From: Actinoplanes regularis
Lineage (GTDB): Bacteria; Actinomycetota; Actinomycetes; Mycobacteriales; Micromonosporaceae
DNA length: 64,000 nt
Assembly (NCBI RefSeq): GCF_900188005.1
Contig: NZ_FZNR01000002.1
Location: 682,001-746,000, forward strand
Direction: 5' to 3'
Below the pieces are notes generated by a model, which made no database searches, was not told where the DNA came from, and saw nothing but the letters and a program-made list of their open reading frames with translations. A program made the translations under genes and the position numbers. Shown in pieces: positions 32,229 to 41,615 of the stretch (within the stretch, counting starts at the first letter, position 1; every line of letters starts with the position of its first letter).

Positions 32229-33359
32229 TCAGGCGGGTGGGGTCAGCAGTTCGGTGAGGCGGGCGGCCTGGGTCTCCCAGCGCCACTCCCGCTCGACCCA
32301 CGCCCGGCCCGCCTTGCCCATCGCACGGGCCTGATCAGGATCGGACAGCAGCTCCGCGACCCGGGCGGCGATGGCAGCCACGTCCGTGCCGCCGACGACG
32401 TAGCCGGTCTCGCCCTCGCGGACCGCGTCGGGCGCGCCGCCGGAGTCGCCGCCGACCACCGGCAGGCCGGTGGCCGAGGCCTCCAGGTAGACGATGCCGA
32501 GGCCCTCGACGTCCAGGCCGGCGGCCCGGGTGCGGCAGGGCATCGCGTACACGTCGCCGGCCGCGTAGTGCTCGGGGAGCTCGGCCCAGGGCACCGAACC
32601 AGTGAACACCACGTCGGACTCGACGTCGTGCTCGCGGGCCAGGCGAGCCAGGGTCTTGCGGTACGGCCCACCACTGACCAGCAGCAGCGCGGCGCCGGGC
32701 ACCCGCCGGCGGATCTCCGGCAGGGCGCGGATCAGCATGTCCTGACCCTTGCGCGGAACGAGCCGGGACACACAGACCACCACCGGCCGGTTGGTCAGCC
32801 CGTGTCGCGCCCGGACCGCGGAACCGTCCACGCCGGGGTGGAACGCGTCCACGTCGACGCCGGGGGCGAGCCGCTTCAGCGAGGTCAGGCCGTGCAGGGC
32901 GCGGTCCAGCCGGGTGCGCTGGTACTCCCCCAGGTAGGTGATCACGTCGTTGCCGCGGGCGATCCGGCGCAGCAGGCCGCGGGCGCCGGGCAGCGCCGCC
33001 CAGCCGATCTCGTGCCCGTGGGTGATCCCGACCGCGCGGGTGATCCCGGCGTTGCGGCGCAGGCCGTGGGCGAGCAGCCCGAGCGGCGCCGCCGCGCCGA
33101 ACAGGACGCTGTCGCAGCCGTGTGACCTGGCGAGCTCCGCGGCCCGGCGGGCGACCGCCGGGGTGGGCAGCAGCATCCCGGTGTCCTCCCGCACCACCTC
33201 GAACGGCTGCTCGGCGTCGAAGGCCGCCGCGCCCTTCCAGGTCGACGAGTAGACCACCACCGAGCCGGCCGGCTGGCGTACCGCCAGGTTGTGCACGAAC
33301 TGCTGGATGCCGCCGGGCCGGGGCGGGAAGTCGTTGGTGACCAGCAGGGTGCGGGCCAT
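32229..33359 (-). CDS. pimB: GT4 mannosyltransferase, PimB'-like
   Basis: A 376-aa GT-B glycosyltransferase closely matching PimB', which adds the second mannose (alpha-1,6) to phosphatidylinositol monomannoside from GDP-mannose on the cytosolic membrane face. N-T-E-rich start V-T-N-D-F-P-P-R-P-G-G-I-Q, G-V-D-V-D near residue 168, V-S-R-L-V-P-R-K-G, and the E-G-L-G-I-V-Y-L-E donor motif near 295 are intact. Its ATG overlaps the stop of the M48 protease gene by one base. Synteny with Rv2188c supports the name. Confidence 0.88.
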   Translation of the reverse strand: MARTLLVTNDFPPRPGGIQQFVHNLAVRQPAGSVVVYSSTWKGAAAFDAEQPFEVVREDTGMLLPTPAVARRAAELARSHGCDSVLFGAAAPLGLLAHGLRRNAGITRAVGITHGHEIGWAALPGARGLLRRIARGNDVITYLGEYQRTRLDRALHGLTSLKRLAPGVDVDAFHPGVDGSAVRARHGLTNRPVVVCVSRLVPRKGQDMLIRALPEIRRRVPGAALLLVSGGPYRKTLARLAREHDVESDVVFTGSVPWAELPEHYAAGDVYAMPCRTRAAGLDVEGLGIVYLEASATGLPVVGGDSGGAPDAVREGETGYVVGGTDVAAIAARVAELLSDPDQARAMGKAGRAWVEREWRWETQAARLTELLTPPA

Positions 33360-34615
33360 CAGCGCTCGCCTCGGGCGTACGCGCGGGCGGCGGCCATCCG
33401 CTGCACGGTGGACGGGTGCGAGGCGAACATCAGGAACTCCCAGGCCGGCGGATCAGGATCGGACAGGTTGACGGTACCGAGGCGGCGCTGCATGGCCTCG
33501 AAGGTCTGCGGGTCGCCGGTCAGCCGCAGGGCGTGCTGGTCAGCGCGGGCCTCGATGCGCCGGGAGACGAACGCCTGTCCGGGCCCGGCGACCAGGCCGG
33601 CGACCGCGGCCAGGGCGAGCAGCAGCCCGATCGCCCGGGGCTCGCCGATCGAGTCCACCCCGGCCAGTCGGAGCAGCCCGGCCCAGGAGCCCAGCAGGTA
33701 GACCGCGACGACCGCGAGCGCGGCGCCCAGCGCGCCCAGGATCGTCCCGGTCAGCACGTCGCCGTCCTTGGCGTGACCCAGCTCGTGCGCGGCCACCGAG
33801 ACCACCTCGTCCGGGGTGGCCTCGGTGAGCATGGTGTCGTAGACGACGATCCGCCGGGTCGGGCCCAGACCGGAGACGTAGGCGTTGACCGCGCGGGTAC
33901 GCCGGGACGCGTCGGCGACCAGCACGTCCTTCACCGGCACGCCGTCCCGGTCGGCCAGCGCGATCAGCTCGGTCCGCAGCGGGCTGTCCGGCATCGGGGT
34001 GAACCTGTTGAAGATCGGCTCGACCACCACCGGGAGCACGAAGGAGAGCAGCACCACCAGCCCGGCCGCGCCGGCCGCCCCGAACGCCCACCACCAGCGG
34101 GGCGCGAAGTGCGTGACGGCGAAGAAGCCGGCCAGCGCCAGCCCGCCCAGCACCACCGAGACCCCGAGGGATTTCAGCAGGTCGACTCCCCACCCGCCCC
34201 AGGACTGGGTGGAGATGCCGTAGCGCGCCACGATGGAGTGCCGCCAGGCCGCGAGCGGCAGCGTGAGCAGCTCACCCACCAGGACCACGAGCAGGCCGCC
34301 GAGCACCGCGCGGGCCAGCCAGTGGCCGCCGAACGGCCGGCCGGCCAGCTCGACCAGCCGCGCGCCGATCGGGGTGAGCCCGAGGACCAGGGCCGCCAAC
34401 AGGCCCAGCAGCATGCCGGCGTAGTTACCGGGGCGCAGCTCGGAGCGGAACTGCCGGGCCCGAGCCACCTGGTCGTGCGGGAACTGGTCGAGCACGGCCA
34501 CCTGATCGGCGCGCGGTGCCGGGGCACGGTGCCAGGGCACGGTGAGCGCCGCGAAGGTGACCAGAGCCACCAACAGCACCCCGAACGAGACGAGGGCCCA
34601 CCACCGGGGAGTCAT
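33359..34615 (-). CDS. M48 family (Ste24/HtpX-like) membrane metalloprotease
   Basis: A 418-aa integral membrane zinc protease. The zinc motif H-E-L-G-H is in V-A-A-H-E-L-G-H-A-K-D-G-D near residue 283, and the third ligand Glu in R-I-E-A-R-A-D near residue 358. At least five hydrophobic segments surround it, as in CAAX-protease Ste24 homologues. Start supported by a TAGGAT hexamer 8 nt upstream. Substrates in actinomycetes are unknown; a role in membrane protein quality control is likely. Translationally coupled to pimB. Confidence 0.88.
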   Translation of the reverse strand: MTPRWWALVSFGVLLVALVTFAALTVPWHRAPAPRADQVAVLDQFPHDQVARARQFRSELRPGNYAGMLLGLLAALVLGLTPIGARLVELAGRPFGGHWLARAVLGGLLVVLVGELLTLPLAAWRHSIVARYGISTQSWGGWGVDLLKSLGVSVVLGGLALAGFFAVTHFAPRWWWAFGAAGAAGLVVLLSFVLPVVVEPIFNRFTPMPDSPLRTELIALADRDGVPVKDVLVADASRRTRAVNAYVSGLGPTRRIVVYDTMLTEATPDEVVSVAAHELGHAKDGDVLTGTILGALGAALAVVAVYLLGSWAGLLRLAGVDSIGEPRAIGLLLALAAVAGLVAGPGQAFVSRRIEARADQHALRLTGDPQTFEAMQRRLGTVNLSDPDPPAWEFLMFASHPSTVQRMAAARAYARGER

Positions 34616-34643
34616 GAACGCTCATCCTAGAGAACGCCCATGA

Positions 34644-34856
34644 TCACGCCACGTGGCGGCGGAGTGGGACCACGACCGGTGGCTCCGGCGTCTCCAGCAG
34701 CTCCACCTCGAAACCGGCAAGCTCGAACGTCTCGATCGCCCGCAGCTCGCCGGGAGTCAGGTCGGCGATCCCGTCAGGTGTCCGCGCGAGCAGGCTGACC
34801 AGGCACCCGGTGCACTCGTCGGTCCGCTCGGCGCAACGACCACAATCGATGATCAT
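34644..34856 (-). CDS. Small cysteine-rich protein (probable zinc binder)
   Basis: A 70-aa protein with two CxxC pairs at Cys5/Cys8 and Cys15/Cys18, enough for a structural zinc site, then a helix and a C-terminal R-R-H. A strong Shine-Dalgarno (GGGAGGGG) precedes the ATG. It lies just ahead of the M48 protease gene (28-nt gap). Small conserved actinobacterial genes of this type are known, but I recognise no function. Confidence 0.7.
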   Translation of the reverse strand: MIIDCGRCAERTDECTGCLVSLLARTPDGIADLTPGELRAIETFELAGFEVELLETPEPPVVVPLRRHVA

Positions 34857-34896
34857 TACCCCTCCCTCGCCCAGGAGGGCCGACCGTGCGACGGGC

Positions 34897-34915
34897 CGGT
34901 CACCTCAGGTGACCG
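34897..34915. terminator. Short hairpin after the NYN gene
   Basis: CGGTCACC and GGTGACCG form an 8-bp stem with a 3-nt loop, about 30 nt past the stop of the NYN gene and 40 nt before the small cysteine-rich gene. It could be a weak terminator or an operator. Confidence 0.45.
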
Positions 34916-34945
34916 TCACGCTATGCGAGGGGTACGACAGAAAAC

Positions 34946-36346
34946 TCAGGAGCGCGCGAGCCTGCGCAGCAACGAGTCCGCGCCCATCGGGTACGCCCCG
35001 TGCCGGCGCACCCCGTCGGCGACCTCCCGATCGGAGGAGACCACGACCACCGGACGGCCCGGCGGCTCGGCCCGGACCAGCTGCCGGATCAGCTCGTCGG
35101 CGGTGGTCCCCTTGCGGGAGAAGAGCACCCGCACGCCGCGGGGCGCGGGCGGCAGGCCGTGCACCCGCTCGGCCCCGTCGAAGACCACGGTGACCTCGTC
35201 CCCGGTCTGCGCGGCGATCCCGCCCAGCCCGGTGATCAGGCGTTTGCGCTGCTGCTCCAGGGACATGTCGGCGAAGCCGCGCTTGGTCACGTTGTACCCG
35301 TCCACGACCAGGTGGGCGCGGGGCAGGGCGAGCAGCTGATCCAGGCGGCCCGGGTCGTCGGTGTCCTGGGCCCGGGCCCGGGAGCGCTCGGGCACCCCGG
35401 GACGGTCGGCCGCGGCGTCCGCCACGAAGTCGGCCGGCAGCCGGTCGGTCGGGTCCAGGGCCAGCTCGCGGCGCAGGCCGGTGGCGGCCTGGCCGATCGT
35501 CTCGAGCAGCAGCCAGAGGCGGGCGTCGTCGACCGCCCGGGAGTCCTTGGCGGCCTGCTTGCCGGTGGCCGCGGCGGCCTCGGCGTCGGCGAGACGGGAC
35601 CGCATCCGGCGTACCTCCGCCTCGTGATCCAGGGCGAGGCGCGTCGCGCGGCCCTTCTCCGTGGCCAGCAGGTCCGCGGACCGCTTCTGCGCGGCCTGCG
35701 CCTCGCGCAGCGCCTTCGCCGTGTTCCGCGCCTCCTCGCGCAGCTGGCCGAGCTCCTCGCGGACCCGGGCCAGCTCGTCGCGGAGCTTGTCGGCCTCCAC
35801 CCGGGCCACCGCCCGGTCGTGCTCGGCCCGGGTGGCGCGCTGCTCGGCGACCCGGATCCGGTCGGCCAGCGCGGCACTGTCCGCGTCGGCCCGGACCACG
35901 TCGCCGGCCAGCTCGATCAGGTCACGCCAGCCGGACGGGCGGGCCAGGTAGGCCAGCGCGGCGACCTCCACCGGGTCGGCCGCGGCCGGCGCGACCCCGT
36001 TGGTCACCGCGGAGCCCAGGTCACCGGCCTCGGTCACGATCCGGGCACCGAGCCGCTGCCGGAACAGCGGATCCGCGGTGAGCTGGGCGGCGATCTCGCG
36101 GCCGCCGAGCCGGGCCCGCCGGTTCGGCGCGAAGCGGGCCACCTTGCGCAGCACGATCGGAATCTCGTCGGCGGGCAGACCGGGCAGGGCCGCGGCGGCC
36201 AGCGTCATGATGCGTTGACGGACGATCTCCGGGAGGATCGGCTCCGGAAGGCCGATCTCGGGCAGAACGGCCTCCGGGGTGAGATCCGCAACCGTCGGCA
36301 CCGCCTCCTCTACGGGGCGGTCGTCGGGGTTCAGCGGCGCGGACAT
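34946..36346 (-). CDS. NYN (YacP-like) domain RNase with coiled coil
   Basis: A 466-aa protein. Residues about 1-175 are helical, residues about 175-265 a strong Ala/Glu/Arg coiled coil, and residues about 315-460 a PIN-like NYN nuclease domain. Metal ligands are expected at Asp in H-L-V-V-D-G-Y-N-V, Asp in V-V-F-D-G-A-E and Asp in V-S-S-D-R-E-V-A-D, all present. YacP-type NYN proteins are RNases with roles in RNA turnover. The ATG at 36346 follows GGGGGG. Divergent from the fusion nuclease gene. Confidence 0.82.
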   Translation of the reverse strand: MSAPLNPDDRPVEEAVPTVADLTPEAVLPEIGLPEPILPEIVRQRIMTLAAAALPGLPADEIPIVLRKVARFAPNRRARLGGREIAAQLTADPLFRQRLGARIVTEAGDLGSAVTNGVAPAAADPVEVAALAYLARPSGWRDLIELAGDVVRADADSAALADRIRVAEQRATRAEHDRAVARVEADKLRDELARVREELGQLREEARNTAKALREAQAAQKRSADLLATEKGRATRLALDHEAEVRRMRSRLADAEAAAATGKQAAKDSRAVDDARLWLLLETIGQAATGLRRELALDPTDRLPADFVADAAADRPGVPERSRARAQDTDDPGRLDQLLALPRAHLVVDGYNVTKRGFADMSLEQQRKRLITGLGGIAAQTGDEVTVVFDGAERVHGLPPAPRGVRVLFSRKGTTADELIRQLVRAEPPGRPVVVVSSDREVADGVRRHGAYPMGADSLLRRLARS

Positions 36347-36450
36347 CCCCCCATTCTCACACCGTGGCCCGCGAAAACGCTTGTCGAGGCAAGTGATCTT
36401 TTCCGGGCGGGCTCGGATTCTGTCGTACCCCCGCTCTAGTGTTGCCCGGC

Positions 36451-38250
36451 GTGGCACAACCGGCTTATGTGCAGGGCACTCTGGACACGCTGCTGTCCGC
36501 CGACGGCTCGGTCGACCCGGCCGCGGTCTCCCTGGCGGACACCACGTTCGTCGTGCTCGATCTGGAGACCACCGGCGGTGCACCGGACGGCGGCGGGATC
36601 ACCGAGATCGGCGCGGTCAAGGTGCGCGCCGGCGAGCAGCTCGCCGAGTTCGGCACCCTGGTCAACCCGGGTGAGCCGCTGCCGCCGTTCATCACCGTCC
36701 TGACCGGCATCACCGAGGCGATGCTGCGCCCCGCGCCGCCGATCGAGACCGTGCTGCCGGCGCTGCTGGAGTTCCTCCGCGGCGCCGTGCTGGTCGCCCA
36801 CAACGCGCCCTACGACGTGGGGTTCCTCAAGGCCGCCTGCGCCAAGCACGGCTACCCGTGGCCGGCGCCCCGGGTGCTGGACACCGCGGCGCTGGCCCGT
36901 CGCGCGCTCACCCGTGACGAGGTGCCCAACCGCAAGCTGGGCACGCTGGCGCACTTCTTCCGCTCCGTCGTCCAGCCCAACCACCGCGCGCTGGACGACG
37001 CCAAGGCCACCGTCGACGTGCTGCACGGCCTGATCGAGCGGCTGGGCAGCTTCCGGGTGCACACCCTGGGCGACGCGATCGAGTTCGCCAAGGCGATCAC
37101 CCCGGCTCAGCGCAACCGGCGGCATCTGGCCGACGGTCTGCCGCACGTGCCCGGCATCTACGTCTTCCGGGCCGCCGACGATCGCCCGCTCTACGTGGGC
37201 AAGTCCAACGACATCGGCAAGCGGGTGCGCAGCTACTTCACCGCCTCGGAGAAGCGTCCGCGGATGTCCGAGATGCTCACCGCCGCGGTCCGGGTCGAGG
37301 CGGTCGAGTGCGCCCACGAGCTGGAAGCCGAGGTACGGGAGTTGCGGTTGATCGCGGCACACTCCCCGCCGTACAACCGCCGTTCGAAGTACCCCGAGCG
37401 GGTGGTCTGGCTGAAGCTGACCGACGAGGTGTTCCCCCGGCTGTCGGTGGTCCGGCGGTTCGGCACGGACGGCGCGACCCACCTGGGTCCGTTCTCCTCC
37501 CGGCGCACGGCCGAGCTGGCCGCCGCCGCGGTCTACGACGCCGTGCCGTTGCGACAGTGCAACCACAAGCTCTCGCTGCGCACCCGCACGCCGGCCTGCG
37601 CCCTGGCCGAGCTGGGCCGCTGCCCGGCCCCGTGCGAGCACGAGATCTCCCCGCAGGAGTACGACCTGCGCGCCGCGGCGCCGTTCCGCACGGCCACCTC
37701 CGGCGACCCGGGCCCGGTGATCGAGGCGATCCTGGCCCGGATCGACACGCTCAGCGACAAGCAGCGGTATGAGGAGGCGGCGACCGTCCGCTCCCGCCTG
37801 ATCGCCCTGCTGCGGGCCCTGATCCGGATGCAGCGACTGGACGCGCTGACCCGCCTGCCGGAGATCGTCGCGGCCCGCCGGGACGACAAGGGCGGCTGGG
37901 AGATCGTGGTGATCCGGCACGGCCGGCTGGCGGCCGCGGCCACCTCTCCGCCCCGGGAGCATCCCCGCCCCACCCTGGACGCGGTGCGGCTGACCGCGGA
38001 GACGGTCCTTCCCGGACCGGGCCCGGTGCCGGCCGCGTCGGCCGAGGAGACCGAACGGATCCTGGCGTGGCTGGACCGGGTGGACACCCGCTTGGTGGAA
38101 ACCTCCGGCGACTGGGTGTCACCGGCTCGTGGCGCCGCGCGTTTCACCGCACTGCTCACCAGGGCTGAATCGGCTGCTTCAACCCAAGACTCGACCGTTC
38201 GCCTATCCGTAACTGACCGTTCGTATGACGCTCGCTCGCTTAGGCTGTAG
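36451..38250 (+). CDS. DEDD exonuclease-GIY-YIG (UvrC-like) fusion nuclease
   Basis: A 599-aa protein joining a DnaQ-type exonuclease (residues about 30-190) and a UvrC-N-like GIY-YIG endonuclease (about 210-300) plus a UvrB-binding-like region. D-L-E-T-T-G, H-N-A-P-Y-D and H-R-A-L-D-D-A-K-A give the DEDDh site, and P-G-I-Y-V-F ... L-Y-V-G-K-S the GIY-YIG core. The same fusion occurs in mycobacteria (Rv2191). It probably processes damaged DNA. GTG at 36451 is preferred; a GTG at 36439 is the alternative. Confidence 0.88.
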   Translation: MAQPAYVQGTLDTLLSADGSVDPAAVSLADTTFVVLDLETTGGAPDGGGITEIGAVKVRAGEQLAEFGTLVNPGEPLPPFITVLTGITEAMLRPAPPIETVLPALLEFLRGAVLVAHNAPYDVGFLKAACAKHGYPWPAPRVLDTAALARRALTRDEVPNRKLGTLAHFFRSVVQPNHRALDDAKATVDVLHGLIERLGSFRVHTLGDAIEFAKAITPAQRNRRHLADGLPHVPGIYVFRAADDRPLYVGKSNDIGKRVRSYFTASEKRPRMSEMLTAAVRVEAVECAHELEAEVRELRLIAAHSPPYNRRSKYPERVVWLKLTDEVFPRLSVVRRFGTDGATHLGPFSSRRTAELAAAAVYDAVPLRQCNHKLSLRTRTPACALAELGRCPAPCEHEISPQEYDLRAAAPFRTATSGDPGPVIEAILARIDTLSDKQRYEEAATVRSRLIALLRALIRMQRLDALTRLPEIVAARRDDKGGWEIVVIRHGRLAAAATSPPREHPRPTLDAVRLTAETVLPGPGPVPAASAEETERILAWLDRVDTRLVETSGDWVSPARGAARFTALLTRAESAASTQDSTVRLSVTDRSYDARSLRL

Positions 38251-38262
38251 GGCACGCGCGGC

Positions 38263-38299
38263 TTCTTGTGGTTGATTCGGGTTCTTGTGGTGATTCGGG
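38263..38299. repeat. Tandem 18/19-bp duplication
   Basis: TTCTTGTGGTTGATTCGGG followed directly by the same unit lacking one T, in the leader of the RSH gene. Probably replication slippage. Confidence 0.6.
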
Positions 38300-38378
38300 T
38301 CGCCGCCACTTCAGCCGTCGCGGGATTCCGTGCCATGCTTCGTTGAGGAGCATGGACGATCGGTGAGGGGGTGTCCGG

Positions 38379-40181
38379 GTGGACGTCGACGCCGGCCACG
38401 GCGCCGCTCTCGGTCGTGCCCTGCCGGCCGCCACGTCCTCGGCCGGCTCCCCGAGCCCGCTCAGTTTCACCAGACGGCTGCGCTCGCTGCTGAGCTTTCA
38501 GGGCAACGACGACGACCCGGTCTCGACCCTGGCCCGGACCCATCGCAGCATCCATCCGTCGGCCGATGTGGCCGTGCTCCGCCGCAGCTACGCGATCGCC
38601 GAGAGCATGCACCGCGGCCAGTTCCGCAAGTCCGGTGATCCGTACATCACGCATCCACTCGCCGTCGCGCAGATCTGCGCCGAGCTCGGCATGGACACCA
38701 CCACCCTGGTCGCCTCGCTGCTGCACGACACCGTCGAGGACACCAGCTACACGCTGGAGGCGCTGCACGGCGACTTCGGCCCCGAGGTGACCCACCTGGT
38801 CGACGGCGTGACCAAGTTCGACAAGGCGTTCTACGGCAAGGCCGCCGAGGGCGAGACCATCCGCAAGATGATCGTCGCGGCCGGCAAGGACGTCCGGGTG
38901 CTGGTGATCAAGCTGGCGGACCGGCTGCACAACATGCGCACACTGGACGCCCGCTCCCCCGCCTCCCGCGCCCGGATCGCCAACGCCACGCTGGACGTGC
39001 TGGTCCCGCTCTGCGACCGGCTCGGCATCCAGGCGCTCAAGCGTGACCTCGACGACGTGGTGCTCTTCCACCTGGAGCCGGACTCGTTCGCCCGGATCGA
39101 CGAGCACGTGAAGAACCGTCCCGGTTGGCACGAATACCTCGCCGACGTCTCCGCCAAGGCGCGCGCCGCGCTGCGCCGCTCCCGGGTCGACGCCGACGTG
39201 ACCGCGCGCCCCCGGCACTACTACTCGATCTGGAAGGACACCGTCGCCGGCGGCCACACCGTGCCGCTCGACCTGCCCCGGATCGCGGTGGTGGTGGACG
39301 GCCCGGACACCGACTGCTACGCGGCGCTCGGTGCGATCCACGGCCGCTGGCGCCCGGTGGCCGGCCGCTTCAAGGACTTCATCGCCTCGCCGAAGAACAA
39401 TCTGTACCGGTCCCTGCACACCACCGTGCTCGGCCCGGAGGGTCGCCTGGTCGAGGTGCTGATCCGCACCGAGACCATGCACCGCTACTCGGAGTACGGC
39501 GTCGCCACCAGCTACCGATATCCCAAGGTGTCCGACGAGCCGCCCGGCGCCGACCAGCTGACCTGGCTGAAACGGGTGCTCGACTGGCAACAGGACACCA
39601 CCGACGCGGCGCAGTTCCTCGACTCGCTCCGATGTGACCTGGCCGAGGGACAGATCACGGTCTTCGCCCACGGCAACGCGTACGAACTTCCCAACGGCTC
39701 CACCCCGGTCGACCTGGCGTACGAGTTGGGCCCGCAGAAGGGCGACCAGTGTCTCGCCTCGACCATCAACGGACGTCTCGCCCCCCTCTCCTCCCCCCTG
39801 CGTGACGGTGACGTCGTCGAGATCTTCTCGGAGAACGAGGGACACATCGAGGTCGAGCCGAACTCGCCACGCGGCCCCCGCAAGGAGTGGCTCGGGTTCG
39901 TCAAATCGAGCCAGGCGCAGATGCAGATCAACCGCTACTTCGACGAGCGGAACGAGCCCGGCATCAGCATCGCCGACAAGGTGCGCCTGGGCCGCGCGAC
40001 CATCGGCCTCACCCTCCGCAAGCACGACCGGGGCCTGGCCAGCGAGGTGCCGCTGCGCCGGCTCGCCGAGGACATGGGCTACCCCGACCTGGAAACCCTG
40101 CTGGTGGCGGTCTGCGAGCGCACGGTCGAGCCCGACGCGGTGGTCGAGCAGCTCATCGCGATGGTCGACCACCCGGACTGA
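38379..40181 (+). CDS. RelA/SpoT homologue, probably a (p)ppGpp hydrolase (RshA-like)
   Basis: A 600-aa RSH protein: HD hydrolase domain (about 60-210), synthetase-like domain (about 260-390), TGS (about 425-490), then a helical part; the C-terminal ACT domain of full RelA is missing. The hydrolase motifs are intact (H-D-T-V-E-D at 116-121, D-R-L-H-N-M-R-T). In the synthetase, the D-L-x-x-I-R aspartate region reads L-P-R-I-A-V-V-V, so synthesis is doubtful. It resembles the second RSH of Streptomyces, RshA. GTG start with GAGGGG upstream. Acts in the cytosol in the stringent response. Confidence 0.85.
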   Translation: MDVDAGHGAALGRALPAATSSAGSPSPLSFTRRLRSLLSFQGNDDDPVSTLARTHRSIHPSADVAVLRRSYAIAESMHRGQFRKSGDPYITHPLAVAQICAELGMDTTTLVASLLHDTVEDTSYTLEALHGDFGPEVTHLVDGVTKFDKAFYGKAAEGETIRKMIVAAGKDVRVLVIKLADRLHNMRTLDARSPASRARIANATLDVLVPLCDRLGIQALKRDLDDVVLFHLEPDSFARIDEHVKNRPGWHEYLADVSAKARAALRRSRVDADVTARPRHYYSIWKDTVAGGHTVPLDLPRIAVVVDGPDTDCYAALGAIHGRWRPVAGRFKDFIASPKNNLYRSLHTTVLGPEGRLVEVLIRTETMHRYSEYGVATSYRYPKVSDEPPGADQLTWLKRVLDWQQDTTDAAQFLDSLRCDLAEGQITVFAHGNAYELPNGSTPVDLAYELGPQKGDQCLASTINGRLAPLSSPLRDGDVVEIFSENEGHIEVEPNSPRGPRKEWLGFVKSSQAQMQINRYFDERNEPGISIADKVRLGRATIGLTLRKHDRGLASEVPLRRLAEDMGYPDLETLLVAVCERTVEPDAVVEQLIAMVDHPD

Positions 40182-40200
40182 AGCGCACAGCGAGCCGGGC

Positions 40201-40206
40201 TAGCCT
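40201..40206 (+). promoter_or_regulatory. -10 element (TAGCCT), leaderless Nudix gene
   Basis: TAGCCT ends 7 nt before the GTG at 40214, only 20 nt after the RSH stop. This supports an independent promoter and the GTG start. Confidence 0.45.
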
Positions 40207-40213
40207 TACGCGC

Positions 40214-40780
40214 GTGAACATCTCTCGGCAGGTGCGTGGCCTGGCATACCAACTGTTCTACGGCCTCCCCCTGCCGGTGCGCCGCCACCTGGCCCGGGCG
40301 ATCTCTCCGAAGTACCTGGTCGGTGCGGTCACGGTGATCCGCGACTCGGAGGCCCCCGAGCCGGGCCGGCTCCTGCTGCTGCGCCAGCCACCGGGTCGCG
40401 GCTGGGGCCTGCCGGCCGGCCTGCTCAAGCGCGGCGAACTGCCCGCCGTCGGTGCCGCCCGGGAGTTGCACGAGGAGGCCGGCGTCCGGATCGAGCCGGG
40501 TGACCTGCACCCCGGCAATCCGAACGCGATCGTCCACCCGAATGGCGGCGTCGTCGACACCGTCTGGTTCGGCTGGGTGCCGGCGTCCAGCACCCCGCTG
40601 GTCGTGGATGGCGGCGAGGTCCTGGAGGCCCGCTGGTTCCCCCTGGACGATCTGCCCAAGCTCACCTGGCCGACGGAGCGCCTGCTCGGCATCTACGGCA
40701 TCGGCCCGCGGGCCGGCCAGCTGCCCCCGTCGGTCCCGTCCGCCGGCGCCGCCCCGACCCGCACCGAGTTCCCGAAGTGA
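40214..40780 (+). CDS. Nudix hydrolase
   Basis: A 188-aa Nudix protein. The Nudix box G-x5-E-x7-R-E-x-x-E-E-x-G is complete around residues 73-95 (G-L-L-K-R-G-E, then R-E-L-H-E-E-A-G-V). An N-terminal extension with a basic amphipathic stretch (V-R-R-H-L-A-R) precedes it. The substrate, a nucleoside diphosphate linked to another moiety, is unknown. Its TGA overlaps the GTG of the nucleotidyltransferase gene, which makes a sugar-nucleotide substrate plausible (inference). Confidence 0.88.
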   Translation: MNISRQVRGLAYQLFYGLPLPVRRHLARAISPKYLVGAVTVIRDSEAPEPGRLLLLRQPPGRGWGLPAGLLKRGELPAVGAARELHEEAGVRIEPGDLHPGNPNAIVHPNGGVVDTVWFGWVPASSTPLVVDGGEVLEARWFPLDDLPKLTWPTERLLGIYGIGPRAGQLPPSVPSAGAAPTRTEFPK

Positions 40781-41610
40781 CCGAGGTCTGCGGTGTCGTC
40801 CTGGCCGCCGGCGAGGGCCGGCGGCTGCGCCCGCTCACCGAGGCCGTGCCCAAGGCGCTCTGCCCGGTCGGCAACCTGCCGCTGCTCGACCACGCCCTGC
40901 GCCGCCTGACCGGCCTGGGCCTGATCGGTCCGGAGCAGGTGGCCGTGAACGCCGCTTACCTCGCCGACCAGGTGGTCCGGCACGCGACCGGCCGCACCCA
41001 CCTCTCGGTCGAGCCGGACGGCCCGCTGGGCACCTCCGGCGGTGTGGCCCGGCTCCGGAAGTGGATCGACGGGCGCGGCGTGCTGGTCGGCAACGCCGAC
41101 GCCTACCTGGCCGATCCGCTCCGGGAGCCGGGTAAGGACATCGCGGCGCTGCTGGCCGGCTGGTCGGGCGACACGGTGCGGCTGCTGACCAAGCCCTGCC
41201 GGCCCGGCGAGACCGGCGGCTTCAGCGGAAACCGCTTCGCGGGTTTCTCGCTGATCCCCTGGCGGTACGTCGCGGTGCTGAAGGACCAGCAGGCCGATCT
41301 GGTCGGTACGGTGTGGCGCCCCGCGGAAGCCGAGGGCGCCCTGGAACTGATCGGCTACGAGGGCCACTATCTCGACACCGGCACGCCCGCCCTCTACCTG
41401 GAGGCCAACCTGCACGCCGCCGGCACCGGCCTGGCCGACCCGTCCGCCGAGGTCACCGGGGTCGCCGTGGAATCGGTGATCGGGGCGGGCGCCCGGGTGG
41501 CCGGCAGCGTCACCCGTTGCGTGGTCTGGCCCGGGGCCACGGTGGCGGCCGGCGAGACCCTCACCGACGTCATCCGGGCCCCCGGCGGCCTCACCGTGCC
41601 GGTCGGCTGA
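40777..41610 (+). CDS. Sugar-1-phosphate nucleotidyltransferase family protein
   Basis: A 277-aa member of the mannose-1-phosphate guanylyltransferase/glucose-1-phosphate thymidylyltransferase group. The signature L-A-A-G-E-G-R-R-L-R-P-L-T at residues 8-20, P-K-A-L near 25, G-N-A-D-A-Y near 107, and an N-linked D-T-G-T-P near residue 203 are present. The C-terminal ~60 residues show a short beta-helix-like repeat. The exact sugar and base cannot be read from motifs. Coupled to the Nudix gene by GTGA. Confidence 0.87.
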   Translation: MTEVCGVVLAAGEGRRLRPLTEAVPKALCPVGNLPLLDHALRRLTGLGLIGPEQVAVNAAYLADQVVRHATGRTHLSVEPDGPLGTSGGVARLRKWIDGRGVLVGNADAYLADPLREPGKDIAALLAGWSGDTVRLLTKPCRPGETGGFSGNRFAGFSLIPWRYVAVLKDQQADLVGTVWRPAEAEGALELIGYEGHYLDTGTPALYLEANLHAAGTGLADPSAEVTGVAVESVIGAGARVAGSVTRCVVWPGATVAAGETLTDVIRAPGGLTVPVG

Positions 41611-41615
41611 GCGGC

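Noticed and set aside
37533..40172. An 879-codon open frame on the minus strand across the fusion nuclease and RSH genes
   Set aside because: It is an antisense shadow of high-GC coding sequence: composition is unlike a protein and the plus-strand genes here have clear domains.
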